In this document: piece after piece, positions 1 through 13,499 of the stretch
Numbering within the stretch: position 1 is the stretch's first letter
Layout of the letters: each line of letters begins with the position of its first letter
Assembly (NCBI GenBank): GCA_021234155.1
Contig: JAJEKV010000164.1
Location: 690,783-754,782, forward strand
Length of the DNA: 64,000 nt
Direction of reading: 5' to 3'
Origin: Isoetes taiwanensis
Lineage: Eukaryota; Streptophyta; Lycopodiopsida; Isoetales; Isoetaceae
Position numbers and translations under genes: made by a program
The notes under the pieces: generated by a model
Databases searched by the model: none
The model's input: only the letters and a program-made list of their open reading frames with translations
What the model was told of the DNA's origin: nothing

Positions 1-2164
1 TTGTTACTTTAGATTTCCGTGAGATTTACGTATTGCTTCAAGCAGCCACTGGGTATCTTTTGTACTTTTAACAGGATTATAGAAATTTAAGCAAAAGGCG
101 TCTACTTTACAGAAGGGACAGCGAAGATGGTCTTCATTGTCTTTTGTTCTACCCCAGCTGCAAGGACATCTACAATCAATCAGTGAAACTCTCTAGAAAC
201 AATAACTTGGTGCTCTTTTAATGTGCTTTTTAAATATTATTCTATTATTTCTTCTTAATCTGTACCCGGTTTGGTTTGTGGTGATTGACATTGTATATCA
301 TGAATTAAGTTACTGTCAAGACCTCTTTTGAAGGCTGTGTACCAATATTTCCCCACTTGTTTCTTTAGCTCTGAAGTTTCTAACACTGCTGAAGGAAGGG
401 GAGACAACTCTATATTTGGACAATATAAAAGATACAGCTGGAAGCGGTTTAGAACCACTATAATGTAAGTCAATGGGGAGACATCCAGTGGAGAAGCGAA
501 TTGATCTAAGAGCCTGGAAGGTTTTTTGCACTTAAGTTATGTTTTATGGCCGCATGCTGGTGAAAGTACTTGCTTTTGCCAAGAGAGTAGCCTAATCCCT
601 TCCTGACGTCCCTTCTCATCATGTGGTATTTCATTTGTCAATAGGCTTTTGTATTTAGTGTTCTCACTTAATTTTGTATTCTCATGTTACAATGGTTGTA
701 GTGTAGAGGCAGATGATTTGTACTCGTGGGCGGAGATTTTACCAGTACTGAGATTCTTACCTGGACCTTCTGTTGTTAGGACAACCCAACAGCCCTCGAG
801 CACTATGGGGAAGTCATTGTGGAAGTGGTTTACCACTTATGGCATGGGGAAAGCAGTTAAGCCAACAATATGTAGAAGATGGAAGAAGCAGTTTCCTTAA
901 TACTTGATATTATAGGAAGCATGGTGTTTATGAGATCCTTTCCTCAAGTAGCTCTTTTCTCAACTTCTTGGAAATTTCTGGTATAAGGCTTACAAAGGGT
1001 TTGACATGATTTATTGCCATAAAAGCTGCACAGTGGAAGAAAGAACGAATTTATTTGTTTACTTTTGGGGATGCGTTTTAGACTCACAAATTATTCTGCT
1101 TACAAGTAACTTCAAGCCAGCTTAGCACATGCTTCATTCTGTCGTTCAATAAACATAGTTATTCTATGCCTGCATAGTTTCCTGTGTAGGGCAGATACAT
1201 AGTGCATATGCTGGATGGTGGCCATTACAAAGGTTCTAATAATTTACTGTGGACCAGATTGAGATTGGACAAGCGAGCACCAGTCACAATTAAAACATTA
1301 ATGTTGTCTCAAAAGAAAACCTCAGGTGCTAGATTTGAGGGATGATGAACTGGAATCTATGCAGCCCAAACAAAATATGGAATGTCGATATGATACTGTG
1401 ATGAAGAACACAAGATTAAGGATGAGGAAAATGTTGTCAAACCAACATTGAAGTCACTTCTTATAGTAATGGTAATGCTCCTCACGTATAAAGGCAATAT
1501 AGCAGCAGCTGAAGCGTATGAGGATTCTGATCCCAGAAGATGTTGCTCCTTCTACTTCACAGTATAAGCGTCCTTCTACTGTAAGAAAGGCACCTCAATT
1601 TACAAAGGCCATCCACCACTTCAACATTGGACAGGTTCCTTGGAAACCACAAGGTGGTATTGCTTCATCAAACAATGAGTTCAGCTTTGGGGTCCTACAT
1701 GGCTTAGATGATATCATTGAGGATCTAGCCCTCTCATTAGTTAAAGAGCCAGAGCAAGATTAGCATCTCTTAGGTGCCCAGGCATCCTTTTAGATCTGCA
1801 GAAACTTTCATTGAAGAAGTCAGGTTAGATTGCACAAGTCAAGGGGAGAGGATTTGGTAAAACCAGATAGAAAATGCAAGTCGAGAGGGCAACATCAGCA
1901 TCATTGCGGGAAGAAAAAAGCCAGAAGATATGATGCAATCTAAATCTCTCTCATGGAAAGCAGTTTGGAGCTACTATTCTTGAAGAGATTGTTGCTGATG
2001 ATGGAATGGATTTATTTGGACGCTAATAGATGCAGCCAAGAAACACTTATATCATTTGAAACCATCAGCATCAAAAGCCAGAGTTATCGTCTTGAAATGC
2101 ACCAGGGGAGCAGTTGAGGGGTTCATTCCTGCGCAGATCCGTGGAAGATTCTCAGTTAGCTCCC
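1..2164. other. No recognisable gene
   Basis: AT-rich sequence with only short chance frames. The frame at 1518-1763 (plus) has no family I recognise. It lies just upstream of the helicase remnant and could be part of its diverged N-terminal region, but nothing in it proves that. No repeats or RNA genes were seen. Confidence 0.4.
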
Positions 2165-5100
2165 CGATTGGATGATTGGTATAAGTATTTGTCCTTGGAT
2201 TATTTTGCTGTAGTGGGACTGCATTCAAATAATGAAGGTGGTATGCATTGGTGAAGGTGCCTTTGAGTTTTTAAATTAGCACAATGAATATATTGGAAAA
2301 GAGTTTTCCGACCTCTGCTTTTGGAAAATTTAAAGCACAGATGCACCGGGCTCCTTGAAGAGATGGCTTTGTCACAGTAACTTCTGGTGTGCTTAGGCTG
2401 ATGATGTCTGTGGAGAGGGTGATGATTTCCAACATGGAATTTATAGCCGTCTGGAACAGACAATGCGGCAAGGGCTGTAAGTGAAAATGATTTGCTACTA
2501 CTAATAAGCAACACTTCATGGATTATACGCCAAAATTAAAACTACTTCACATCATTGCCAGGTATTTGAGCTCAGCTGATTCAATGTTAGATTTATTTTA
2601 GTCCAAAGCTATCACCTTCTTACTACTGGGGTGTGGTTCTATGTTTGCAGGTTGAAGCGCAGGGAGAAAAAACAAGAACTGACAATCTTTTTAGATGTAC
2701 TTCCTGCTAGTAATTCTAGGCTTATCAAAAGCCAGGCGCGTACTTGTTGACCATAGCAAATGTACATGACTCGTTTAATAGTACACCCCAACTGCAGGAA
2801 ATTTCAGCAAATTGATTAATCCTCTTGGCAAACACTATTGCAGACGATTCTCTCTGCCACATCAATTTCCAACCCGAAGGGTCCAGATACAGCGGTTTGA
2901 GGTGCTTCCAGGTCTCTTCAGTCCAAGTTAAATGAGAATACAATGCAAGCCAGCTTTCTACTTATTGCTGCTGCCATTGGCAAATCTGGGAATACTGTAG
3001 TGAGGCATGAGGGAATCTCTTTGGTTCAAAAGAATTTAAGGTTGGTTTATGTTTAACAAAGGTTTACCTATTTCTAGGTGGATTTAAGCAAATATTCCTG
3101 TCCTTTTCAGGAACTGGGAAGACAGAACAATTTTAATTATAAGTGTGCTGTGGCCCTCTATAAACTTGGACATAATGAGAACAATGCAAGAGAGATGTAT
3201 ATGCAGATAAAACTCCTGGCATCAAACGAATTGCTAATACACATGCACACTATTACTAGATCATGGCAAGATGCAGCTCTTGCAAACGATGTATGCAGGA
3301 AGAGGGAAAAGGTAGCATGCAGGTATTCTGGAAATAGTGGGGAAAAGGCCAAGAGTTACAGTCTGTACTCAATCAAATGCTGCCGTGGATGAAGTAGTGT
3401 CGAATTTGTAAAATGGCTTTGTAGATGGAAGGGAAGTTTGTCAGACCTTCAATAGTGAGAGTAGGTAATGCCAGAATATACATCGGTTCATTGCCAGTTT
3501 ATATCATTTACACTTATTTGAACAGATTGGCAATAGAGTCCGTGGTTCTGATAATTTCTTTCGAAAGTGGGGAGGAAGTAATTCTTTGACATTGAGGGCT
3601 AACTTGGAAGGGTAATAGAAAGCATTCAGGCTCTAGAGATTGGCAGCTCTCATTTCAAAACAGGAAAGTTACGTTTGAGGGTGGAGTATTAAAGAGCGAT
3701 GACAATGGCATTGCAGTTGAATTAATCTTTATTCAGAGCGGAGGAAATTATGTACTGAGCTTAGGTGTCGAATCACGTGAAAAAGAAATGTTGAGAATGA
3801 TAAGAGCAAAAAACAGAAGATTGAGGAAAGCAATAATTGTGAAGCTGAAGTCGTTCTAACACGCTAAGTAGCAATGGAGGAAATGTGGTCTGCATGGAGT
3901 CTGCTAATGAGAAAAAAACAAATTAGATGCAATAGCTTTTTGATGCTGTTGTCATTGATGAAGCTGCTCAATTATTTACATCTTAAGTTTTGAGTTTGTG
4001 GTGATTATTCAAGTTACTAACTATTAGCTTGTGCATAGGCACTGGAGCCAGCTACATAATTCCCTTGCAGCTTCTTTCGGACACCCAAGCAAAGATGTAT
4101 TATGGCCTAGTTCTGCCTATATTGATATTTCTATCTCTCTTAGACATACTGGAAACCTCACTTGTTGTTTCTGATCATACGGTCCTAGATATGCTACTCG
4201 CCATTCATTGTCTACCGGCCATTCAATAAACTTACAGCAATCCAAGTATGCATTTGGTTTGAAGGAGAGTAAGCGAGGAGAGTAAGCTACTTCCTGTAAT
4301 TTTCAAAGTGTATTGCATTGAGCCTCAAAACTAGAGATCATGTTGATGGCATAAGTTGCTAGCTTCATTGCATAAAGGTTATTAGAGGGTTATGCCTTAA
4401 ATTGTATAGTAATAGATGGATTGGATTGTCTTGTTCATTAGTATTTGTAGTGGAGGTTAGGATGAACAATGTGTACTTATATAGTTGGGTGAATGGCAGA
4501 TAATAGGATTTCCCCAATTTTGCATTGTATTATCTGGGGCCTTAAATCACTGCTTTTGCTTTCAGTTGTTTTCAAACCTGAGGAAAACAATTAACACAGG
4601 TACCAATGCTGCAATAACAAGTCTCTCGAGATAGATGCCTGTGACAATGTGTACATGCAGAGGTAAATATCTGTTGAATTATGGTTGCTGAAATAGCAAG
4701 TCTGATATTTATGGCGATGCTTAAATGATATTACATGTCTCTATAGAGTTGCCAAACAATTCTATGAAAAGGAAATGTGTGTATAGCTCAGACAACCTAT
4801 AACTTTGCTCATTTCACAGATTGGTGATCAAGCAGCTGTAGTTTATCCAGTGCAGCAAGCAAAATGTAAAATTATGAATACAGTAGCGGTTTCAGCGTAA
4901 CAATTTTTCAGTTACTATGCTCAGTATTCCAGTCAGTTGACCCTTACCGCCTTTGTGTGATCAGGATATGGTGCTAGGCATTAAGTTTGTATTCTTAGGC
5001 ATATTCTTTCTGCTGGTGTGGGATTAGGTCAGTTTTTCATAGCATGCCTGATGTCTATTTGTTATGTGTATTGCTTGATGCCTCTATAATGACCTTTTCT

Positions 5101-6090
5101 GCAGTATACATTAGCCATCCAGAAATTTATAGGTTCCCTTCAGCACATTTCTACCAACCTTAATTGACAGATGGAAAAGATATTACCAATGGGTGCAGGA
5201 CAGCATCCTTTCTAAACGGTATGATGTATGGTGACTATTTCCTGTGTCACTATTTGTTAAAGACTTGTTATCACCGACTTATGTGCAAAGAAATATGAAA
5301 AGAATGTTTATGGCGAGATGATACTGGTTTTTGAATATTATTTTTGGTCCATCTTTTTTAATGTTTCTGAAGGACAAGAAATCAGGGAGCTCATCATTTC
5401 AATCGGCTCTGGCCAATTTAGAAGAAGTTGAGGTCATTTATCCACTTGATGAAAGAGTTTTGGAAGAGGTAAAAGGCACACATGTAGATTGGCATTTCTT
5501 GAGGTGCCCTTTTGGAAATAGCAATTTTCCAGCAGTTGCAATTATAATAATATACCTTATATTTATTTTACATAGCATAATATGCTATGATTTCCTTGAT
5601 AGCCTGCTTTATATTTGTAAGATGATTGCTTGCAAATTGTGAAGTAGGTTTCCTGATGAAAAATCAAACCTTGGGGCGTCTCAGCTGCTTGTGCCCCATA
5701 TAAAATCAGCTTATGCTATTCGCGTGATCAACAGAAAGTGCAGCCCTGGTCTTTAAGCAACGTTGCTACCTGTGGATGTTTTCCAAGGCCGTGAAGTGGA
5801 TATATTGCTTTTTATCTCTACGTCGTGGATCTTCGCAGATACCACCATAAAATAGTAGTATTGGATTTGTTGCAGATTTAAGGCAGATAGGCGTTTAGCT
5901 GGGCAAGATTCTCACTATGGATTATTGGTAATGCAAAAAGCGTTAACGAACTTGGCATGGGTAGCTTTGCTGGATGATGCAGATAAGAGAAGGTTTGATT
6001 TTCTGTTAAACCATATAATAAAGTTTTTCCAGGGAAGTGCTGTTGCCCTGGATGCTGATCAGTCGAGATTAGAAATAAGGGAAGATGAAT
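2165..6090 (+). pseudogene. SEN1/MAA3-like superfamily 1B helicase, decayed
   Basis: Fragments in collinear order match plant SEN1/MAGATAMA3-type helicases, which unwind RNA or RNA-DNA hybrids in the nucleus during RNA processing. In order: DDWYKYLSLDYFAV (about 2172-2213); YWKRVFRPLLLENLK (2290-2335), the conserved segment ahead of the helicase core; a GTGKT Walker A after a TTTCAG acceptor (about 3107-3125); SNAAVDEVVS (about 3370-3400); FDAVVIDEAAQ, the DEAA-box motif II (about 3938-3970); HPEIYRFPSAHFYQ (about 5112-5155); SGSSSFQ (about 5388-5405); VDVFQGREVDILLF (about 5768-5812), motif V; IGFVADLR (about 5868-5895), motif VI region; and ALTNLAWVALLDDADKRR (about 5940-5993). In-frame stops and frame changes separate neighbouring motifs, for instance after IGFVADLR where the family has an Arg-containing motif VI, so it is a pseudogene. 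The spacing implies introns were retained, arguing against a processed copy. Confidence 0.85.
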
Positions 6091-6154
6091 GAGGCAAATT
6101 TCAGAGGGAGCAATTAGGTGATCTCAGAGTCCCAATGACATCTCTTGTCAAGGA

Positions 6155-6335
6155 AGCCAAGTAGCAGAAACCATCTTCTCCCAAGTAAATCAAAGCCTGT
6201 ATGCTCCAGAAGGGCACCCAACAAACCGCGCCATGAGTAGAAACAAGAGCAGACAATTCAAGGAAGCCAGTGACAAGGCATCTTCTCCAGAAGTAAAATC
6301 AAGGCCTCAGGTGCTCCAAGAAGCTAAGAGTTAGC
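6155..6335 (+). repeat. Imperfect two-copy repeat after the helicase remnant
   Basis: Two similar segments of about 70-80 bp follow each other. Both contain a run reading CATCTTCTCC, then AAGTAAA-type sequence, then a GCTCCA run, at about 6170-6225 and 6278-6325. They may be the decayed C-terminal tail of the helicase. No coding function is claimed. Confidence 0.4.
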
Positions 6336-6699
6336 AAACATATAATAGAAGCAGAGCAGGCAATGGAAGGGTGGAATTACTGATAAACAAGATTCCAGAG
6401 CAAAGAGGACTTGTTGCCATCAGAAAAGCAGCACCATAATGACGAACATGGTTACACAAGCTGGGTATGCGATTGGTAGGAAAACTGGCCGGGACTGTCT
6501 CTGTTAACCAATTCTGTAGCATAGCAAGCCAACAAGCTCCGAGTGAGAACAAATCTGATACACAAGTAATGGCCTCCAGGTGATGTGTATCAGTAAGCAC
6601 CTATCAAGAATAATGCTGCCCTAGTGCACGTAAAGACAAGAGGAGGCAGCTGCAATACAGTACCATGGTTGGAACAATACACACACGTTTACAGAAGGT

Positions 6700-9600
6700 A
6701 TAATTTTGATATTTATATGCATAGAAAAGTTTGAATGATGCAGAGAACCCCATAAAAATAATTATATTTTTTCAGCTTCTTAGATCTCCAAGACTAAAGA
6801 ACATACTGGATTCAAAGGTGCAGCCAATTGAAGAGAAATCAACAACCAGCAGAAGTGGAAAAATTAATGATGATATTTCTGCAATGGGAAGAAGTTTCAA
6901 GCTTTAGATGCAAAAGATGAATGGAATCATACAACGATTCTGTATATATATATCTATACCATACCCTCAAACAAAATTTGTAAAAAGAACTGTAAAGTAA
7001 TTTTAGGGGAAGGCAATTTTGACTGCTGGGCAGTAAGGCCTCATGTTAGACAACTTGGTTTGAAAAATATCAAGATCTAGAAGTTGAGCTTTTTATCAGG
7101 CTAAAAAGAACTGTTCTCTAATTGGAAAATCATTTCTAATACACGTAAATAGTAATTTCTTTGAACAAGCGAGCCCATAGCCCCAGGAAATGATATCATA
7201 TCACTTGCATCCCCTTATTGTAATGTAGGACTTGAATATATAATAATTACTACTCTAGATTGGAAAAGATGTCCTTTTTATTAACATAAAATAATAGCCA
7301 GCACATGCTATTGTAATGTTCGGTATGTATGTAGGCAATTATTATGTTTTATATACGGAACATACCAATTTCTTAGATTGATGTTTGAAACTTAAAATAA
7401 TTATTGTTAAGCGATTGTATTGGCTAGCAGGCTATAGTTGATGCATATTCCACGGGGAGATGCTATGTTACAGATCTGGTATGCAGGTGTGTGTAGGGAG
7501 ATCACTATATTTACAAGATCTGAGCCCCTCATGCAGGTGTTTTATGAGGTCAAATGCTTGGCTTTTGTTTTTAGGGTCACCCCAACATATTAAATCAACC
7601 GAATAGTTGACTTGCAAAATACATACATTGCATGCTGCTGCTGCCTTGCCAGCAAACCTTCCCTACCTTTTGCTGCACACAAAAGAGGCTGCACCACTAC
7701 AAACATGCGAGGGAATCGAACCTCTTGCACTAACACAAACCAAAGGCTTGTCCTTCCCCAAACAATAAGGGCTATTCCCTCACCTACAAATGAAGCATTA
7801 GGATCTACAATACAAGCACACCATAAATGTGAGACCAACGTCAATTCAGAATATATTTTCTCATTTTTAAGCTCATACGTGGAGATAGGCGGTGGCATAT
7901 GTAGTGAGAGCTGCCTTTGAAGATCTGTTTAAAGGCTCACAACCTCTGTCGATGGTAAAGGCTTCTATATCACAAATCTGAGGAAAAAAGCGAGGATAGT
8001 AGAGCCACGAAAAGGATGCTTCGACTTAAGGCCCTCTAGTATCCTCTGAAGGCGGGAGGCCCAGAAACAGTTCTCCAAATCAGTGAGATGGCCGGCCGCT
8101 GCCCACTTGAAATACATGTACCCCTTCAAATCCAGCATCTCTAGGTACCATGAACAGGAAAAAAAAAAAAAAACCTTTACCCCTAAGACATCAAAACTCA
8201 CATCCTTCTACATAGTCTTATACGAATACTACTAACAATTCCAAATCCTTATGCTTGATATTTATAATGTTCTATTATTTAGTTTGGTATTTGGGTAGGG
8301 TATCTCTTACATGGTTGGAGCTAGATTTGCGTATTTGAGGTATTTTACAGCAGTTTGGTACTTGTTAGGTATGTATATGTGAATTTGGATTTGTGGTTTT
8401 CATGGTGTCAATTTAGAAAGATTTTGGCTTTTGTCTTTGGGAGTAGGGTGGAGGCGAGGGGAGGCATGTGCTTGGAGAGGTCAGAGACTTGAGGCAGGCT
8501 TGGATGAGAAGAGGGATGAAGAGTGGAGGCAATTTGCTTGAGGCAGGATGCAGCACAGAAATTTGCAGTTTAGGCGATTATGCAGTAAGGTGCTAGGCCC
8601 GTCCCTTTGAGTAAGGTGCTCCCCAGGTAGTGGCCTAGCTGTGAGAGCTAGCTGCTTTTAGATGAAGGGAACATCTGGTGGACGGATTTCTAGCCGTTTT
8701 TGGAGATGAAGAGGCATATTAAATTGGCTGATCTCGAGGCCGGTTGAAGTGCAGGCAGCCGGGTTGGAAGCTGCCTTGGCGACTCAAGCCCATGAGGCCT
8801 GACATGATTACGAGGAACAAAGCCTGTTGTGCATATTGATTACGACTCAAGTACAATACTTCGCGAGAAGCAAGCACTTCAAATCAGCACAGCAAGCAAC
8901 TAGCGACTCCTTGGATTCTGCGTGAGTCTTTTAATACTTTTGTTTTGTGGGTATGGTGTCAATTTGTGTAAGTAGTCCCGAGGAGAGTGCAATGAAGCGG
9001 TGAAGGTAGAAGGAAGAAGGATAGTCTAGGTCTTTGTTTTTTAAGCGAATCAATTAGACGAGGGTTTGTTTGTTTTGTGGTAGATGTACAATTGGGTAAT
9101 GGTCAGTGTAAAATATGTTTTGATGCTTTGTACGTTATGTGGCCATGGATTTTGGTCGAATATAAATATGAGATGTGTTTCACAATAGTTTACGTACGTT
9201 TGAATGATGACCTTAGCTTTTGGTTATGTTTTGCTTTCGAAAAAGGTGGAGGCGTCGACGGTATTGAGATCTTACCCACAAAAACCTGGGGAAGAAAAAT
9301 AATGAAAAAATAAATAAACACACCTTAACCTTTGCAAACCTTATACATTAAAAGGAACTTGGAGACCTAAAATACTGCTGGTTCCATTACTAGCAACATC
9401 ACCGAGGTATGTTGGCCACATCAAAATGAGTTGCTAAAATGGTGCTTAGAAAGTGGTACGATTGGTAACCACATTTTAGAATTAGGAAAAGTTACAAATA
9501 CTCTTATTGTTTGCTAAAATTATGAAATGACCGTGTATTTTTTTTTATATTAATCGAACAGCGTGCCCTTCAAATAAGTTGGAGACAACAATGAGAGCAT

Positions 9601-11030
9601 TCAATAAGTATAAGATTATTGATTGAAGTTCTTGATGCAAGTTATATTTGTCTTGAATTCTTAACATTTTAAGAGCAGAAATATGTCATAACAATGCCGA
9701 TCTTAAAAGTAAGGTAATATTACACTTATTTGAAAAGCTCTCATTGTTATCTACAATTCATTTTAGGCAAATTCCAGTTATGGGGAAAAGTTATTGTTAC
9801 TATTTTTTTGCAAAATGCCTTAGTTGAAGAACATTTTGTTAATTTTAGCAAACAATAGGAATTATTTAGATTTAGCTTCCCAGATAGATTATAATCTGTG
9901 TATTAGATTTGGCACTTAAAATTGGGATTAAGTGTAGAAGAGATTGAGCATAATCCCCTCTCGACCCTTTATTTAAGAGCCTCCGATCTTTGCCCTCTAG
10001 TTTAGTTTTACATGCACAACTTAGCTACCTCTGACCTCGTGGGTTGCTTGACCCGACTCAAGGGCCCCCATTATTTTGGCATTCTACCTTCCTTTTGTTG
10101 TAGATTTTCATGTTGTTGGGTATTTATTTTGTTTTCATGTTATCGAGAATTTAACAGATGATAGATCGATGGATGGTATTTTTACATTTATACCTCCTTG
10201 GTGGCATTCTATAGGGACGTATGGCGGTCCTCTAAATATCCCAAGAGACTTGATGAAGACCACAAAGAGATCTCTAGTTTTCCGGATGTAGTCAGTTGAA
10301 ATTTAGGTATAGAGATTGAATTTGATCCATGCTTTTCATAGGAGGACACCAGTGGAGTAATGAAATTACGAAGGAGTCTAAGTGAAGATTTGACACAATT
10401 GTAGTATTAAGTGTGCCAAATGAGTACAAGGCATTGATTCACTTATACATCCCATAAAATAAGGAGCATTAATGAGCCACAAGGCATCTTGATGTGAAAA
10501 GAACTTGATTTGAAAAGGATATAGAAATGAAATGAATTGGATGCTATTAGGGAGAGCCCAGAAGCAGCCCTTGGGGCCAATAGTGAGTCCAAAGGCAGGT
10601 GGAAATAATGAAATGGCTGAAATAAGGAGCAATTGCAGGATGTACAAAATTTTGCATGTCTTTGAAAATGCTCTCTCTTGACATGGTGGTTATTGATATG
10701 TCTTTTAAATGTAGTAAGGAGTGGTAATTGATTTAGAGGCTTGAGAAGCATCTTTTAAGGCTTTTCTAAGTTTGACATAATCGATACCACCAATACAATG
10801 GTAGATGGATTTACAGCACAATCTAGTGAGACCAATATTCAATATCATGGGTGTAAAAGGAAGTTAGTGTTGTAGTTTTTCAGAATTGAAGATTTCCATA
10901 ATGTAAATTACTTTGGGAGCCAATAGCAAGGGATACATTGAATAATTATAGGATTTATCACAGTTCCACGGGGCACCAGACCTAGAAGCGAGACCATGGT
11001 ATATATATAGGGAGGATTGCCTCTGTATGC
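6700..11030. other. Long stretch without recognisable genes
   Basis: Only short frames without family resemblance were found. A minus-strand GGTTCGATTCC sequence (plus coordinates 7712-7722) matches the pol III B-box, but no convincing A-box lies at the right distance, so I do not call a SINE or tRNA. A 15-bp poly(A) run is at about 8160-8174. The region is probably old transposon and intergenic DNA. Confidence 0.45.
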
Positions 11031-11039
11031 GGAAAAAAG

Positions 11040-11290
11040 GGAGCTTTGGCTTGCAATGGCGAGGTTCTTTGCTTGTGCAATGGATTCATCATGCACAAAC
11101 CATGAAAGATCACAGGGATATAATCTTCGATGGATTGCCCAGAATCATGGAGTCTTAGCGGAGCAAAATGAGAAGCTCAATTAGGAGGCAAGATGAGGAA
11201 GCAGTGATGACATGTTTGATTGGCTACAAATGAATGCATCACGAGAACTCTTATGGCAGAAATATGGAGAAAGAAAGAAATGAGGATACC
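11040..11290 (+). pseudogene. Cys/His-containing ORF remnant upstream of LINE-1
   Basis: This segment aligns at nucleotide level with the better preserved copy at 37,690-38,000: a TTGTG, ATTCATCATGCAC, ATGAAAGAT series followed by TGGCTACAAATGAATGC. Both copies lie a few hundred bases to 1 kb upstream of a LINE copy of the same family, once Element A is subtracted from the second. The better copy reads CLFCDRIHHAQ, a Cys-x2-Cys-x4-His-His arrangement. It may be an extra 5' ORF of the LINE or part of another repeat. Function unknown. Confidence 0.45.
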
Positions 11291-11720
11291 TGTGAGGAGC
11301 AAGAAGAGTATAGATATTGAGGAAGTGGATGGCGATTGGCGGTGAGAATGGGAGGAGGTCGAGGCGACTCGGCTTTTTGTTTTTGATTATATGTTCTTTG
11401 TTTTGGTTTTCTTCGCATCTCTAGTGCGCTTAGATGTGCTCTTCTTCTATTTACAAGTTACAAACCACGGTATTCATACGATTTTATGACTATGCTTCAG
11501 TGGCGGTTGGAATTGTATATTGTTACTTGACCATGAATTGCTCCAGATTATATGAGTTTTGATAACTGAGAATTATGCATAAATATTGCGGAATAGATAG
11601 GTAAATAGAAAATTTCTCTTTTAACGACAAGAGTATCTAATAAGCGATAAATCATGACATCAAGGGGTACTACCATGAAGCGAAAATCACCCAGTCGGCA
11701 GCGGACATTAGGGAGGACAT

Positions 11721-11999
11721 GTGATAAAGAATTGTAGGTGGCAAATGCAAGGGGATACAAATCATAGCAATATGGAGGCTCATACAGACAGGGTGGCGGC
11801 AGAAGCTCAATCAAGCATAGAAGCAGCATTATCACGGATGGAAAAGATAATAACGAGAATACAATGCCCACACCTAAATGGCGAGGGGCCTTTACTAGGC
11901 AGGACACACGGAGGAACAAAAAGTCAAAATGTGGACAAAGAGCAGCAGAGAAAGGTACACCCAAATGAGAGCGAGCAAATAGTATGCTTAAATAGGTAA
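11721..11999 (+). other. Open frame with a short coiled-coil-like stretch in the LINE-1 leader
   Basis: A 92-codon frame includes AAEAQSSIEAALSRMEKII, a helical heptad-like stretch. It sits just 5' of the recognisable LINE-1 leader. It could be a remnant of a LINE ORF1 coiled coil or chance. The long antisense frame over the same DNA (11,548-12,189) has no family features. Confidence 0.2.
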
Positions 12000-12559
12000 A
12001 AGAAGCGGGCCGGAACAAGGTCACGAGGAGCCCAGTCGGCCTCCGCAGTACACGGATAGCGAGGAGGGCTAAGCCCACCCAATTTGGTAATCGGACTACC
12101 GCAAACTGAACCCTCCAGCGGAAGTGAACGCGAAGCCGCTGGTCTGCCGATGCAGTAGAAATGATACACCACAAGCGGGTTATTGTCAAAAGGGGCTGGC
12201 TATACTCTCTGGGGTTGAGAGTACAACTCCTTGTGGAGCCGGGGACAAAGTTTGACTCTCAAGTACACAGATTCGCAAAATGTGAATAAAGAAGAAAAGA
12301 AATAAATAAATGATAAAATACTAGCGGTAGTTAGCTACGAAAACTTAGATTAGTGCGAGAGAGAGGGTTACTCCCGACTGGCCCGAGGAGCAGTGAGTAA
12401 AACCCGCATCCTTATTCGAGAGCAGTAAAGTGGCAAATACAGTTACATGCATAACAACGGAGATCACGGAAATATAAATGATAATACGAGAGAGAAATTA
12501 AGACGGAGATAATTATGACTAATTCAAATTAGCATCGAGGAGTTTTCAAATAGTCCTTA

Positions 12560-13290
12560 GTTTGGAAGGCGGAATATATTTGTATGGAGGAAATGCAATG
12601 ATACCGAGGAAAGCCCTATCCGCGGTCTGATTCGGTGGGAGAGAAAATTACTGCTTGAGAAGGCGCACCCAATTTCGATGGCCGGATCACACGCGGTCTC
12701 GGCCAGCCAGAGAGAAGGAAGATATAGCAAGAGCACCGGTGAGCTAGCAAGACAGCCTCAAGAACTTCTAGCCGGATAGATAAATTTGGAAGCGAGTTCC
12801 AAACATGGGCCTTTACTCATCGCTAAGCGGCGGCTAATGCATAACAAGGTGCCATATCCGGCATGGATGCTCGGGATACAAAGAATTGAGGAAGGACAAG
12901 TGAGGAAGTCACTGTGAGGATAGCGGAATTGAAGAAGAAAAGGCCAAGATCATCTCACGGTTGGTTGATCGAAAAGGTGAATGTTGAGTTGGGTGGGAGT
13001 CCTTTGATAAAATAAAATGCGCACATCATGGAATTTGAAGCGAATAGAATTAAACATGGCGTTAGGCTGATAGCATAAGAAATAATGGCGATTTCAAGAG
13101 CATCGAAAACGCATAATGTAAGCGGTCGCGCTTCGAGGCAATGGAGATGGGCAAGGCATAAATCGACACTTCCGAGAACATGGCGGTCGAGAATGAATCT
13201 TTGGCATGGGGTCTAGATTGAGGAATGGGATCGAAGGTGCAGAAGCAGCAGCGGTGATGCGACAACGAAGGGAGGAGGACATCAACCCCG
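12560..13290 (+). pseudogene. LINE-1 ORF1 remnant
   Basis: Homologous to the ORF1 region of LINE-2 (52,400-53,270): the stretch around 12,985-13,070 repeats the ATCATGGAATTTGA...GAATTAAACATG...GTTAGGCTGATAG series. ORF1 proteins of L1-like elements are RNA-binding chaperones with an N-terminal coiled coil and C-terminal nucleic-acid-binding domains. Reading frames are broken here by stops and small indels. Confidence 0.6.
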
Positions 13291-13499
13291 GGCATGCGGC
13301 GATCGCGAGGACGGATGGAGGAGCATCGGTGGAAGAATAAAGTAGTGGTACAATACGTGAGAGAGGGGGAAGCGGAAGGGTTGGTGAGGAGCAGCTTGTG
13401 TACTAAAACAGCATATGGGTCGGCATGCGATGAGAAAACGGGGGCGACCGAGGAAGGATAGCTTGAGAACATCGCAGAGAACTTCGAAGGAACAACGAA

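Noticed and set aside
7712-7722. SINE or tRNA on the minus strand
   Set aside because: A perfect B-box alone, without an A-box at normal spacing or a recognisable SINE body.
11548-12189. 213-residue minus-strand frame
   Set aside because: Antisense to the LINE-1 leader; no motifs, no conservation of the frame in the LINE-2 leader.
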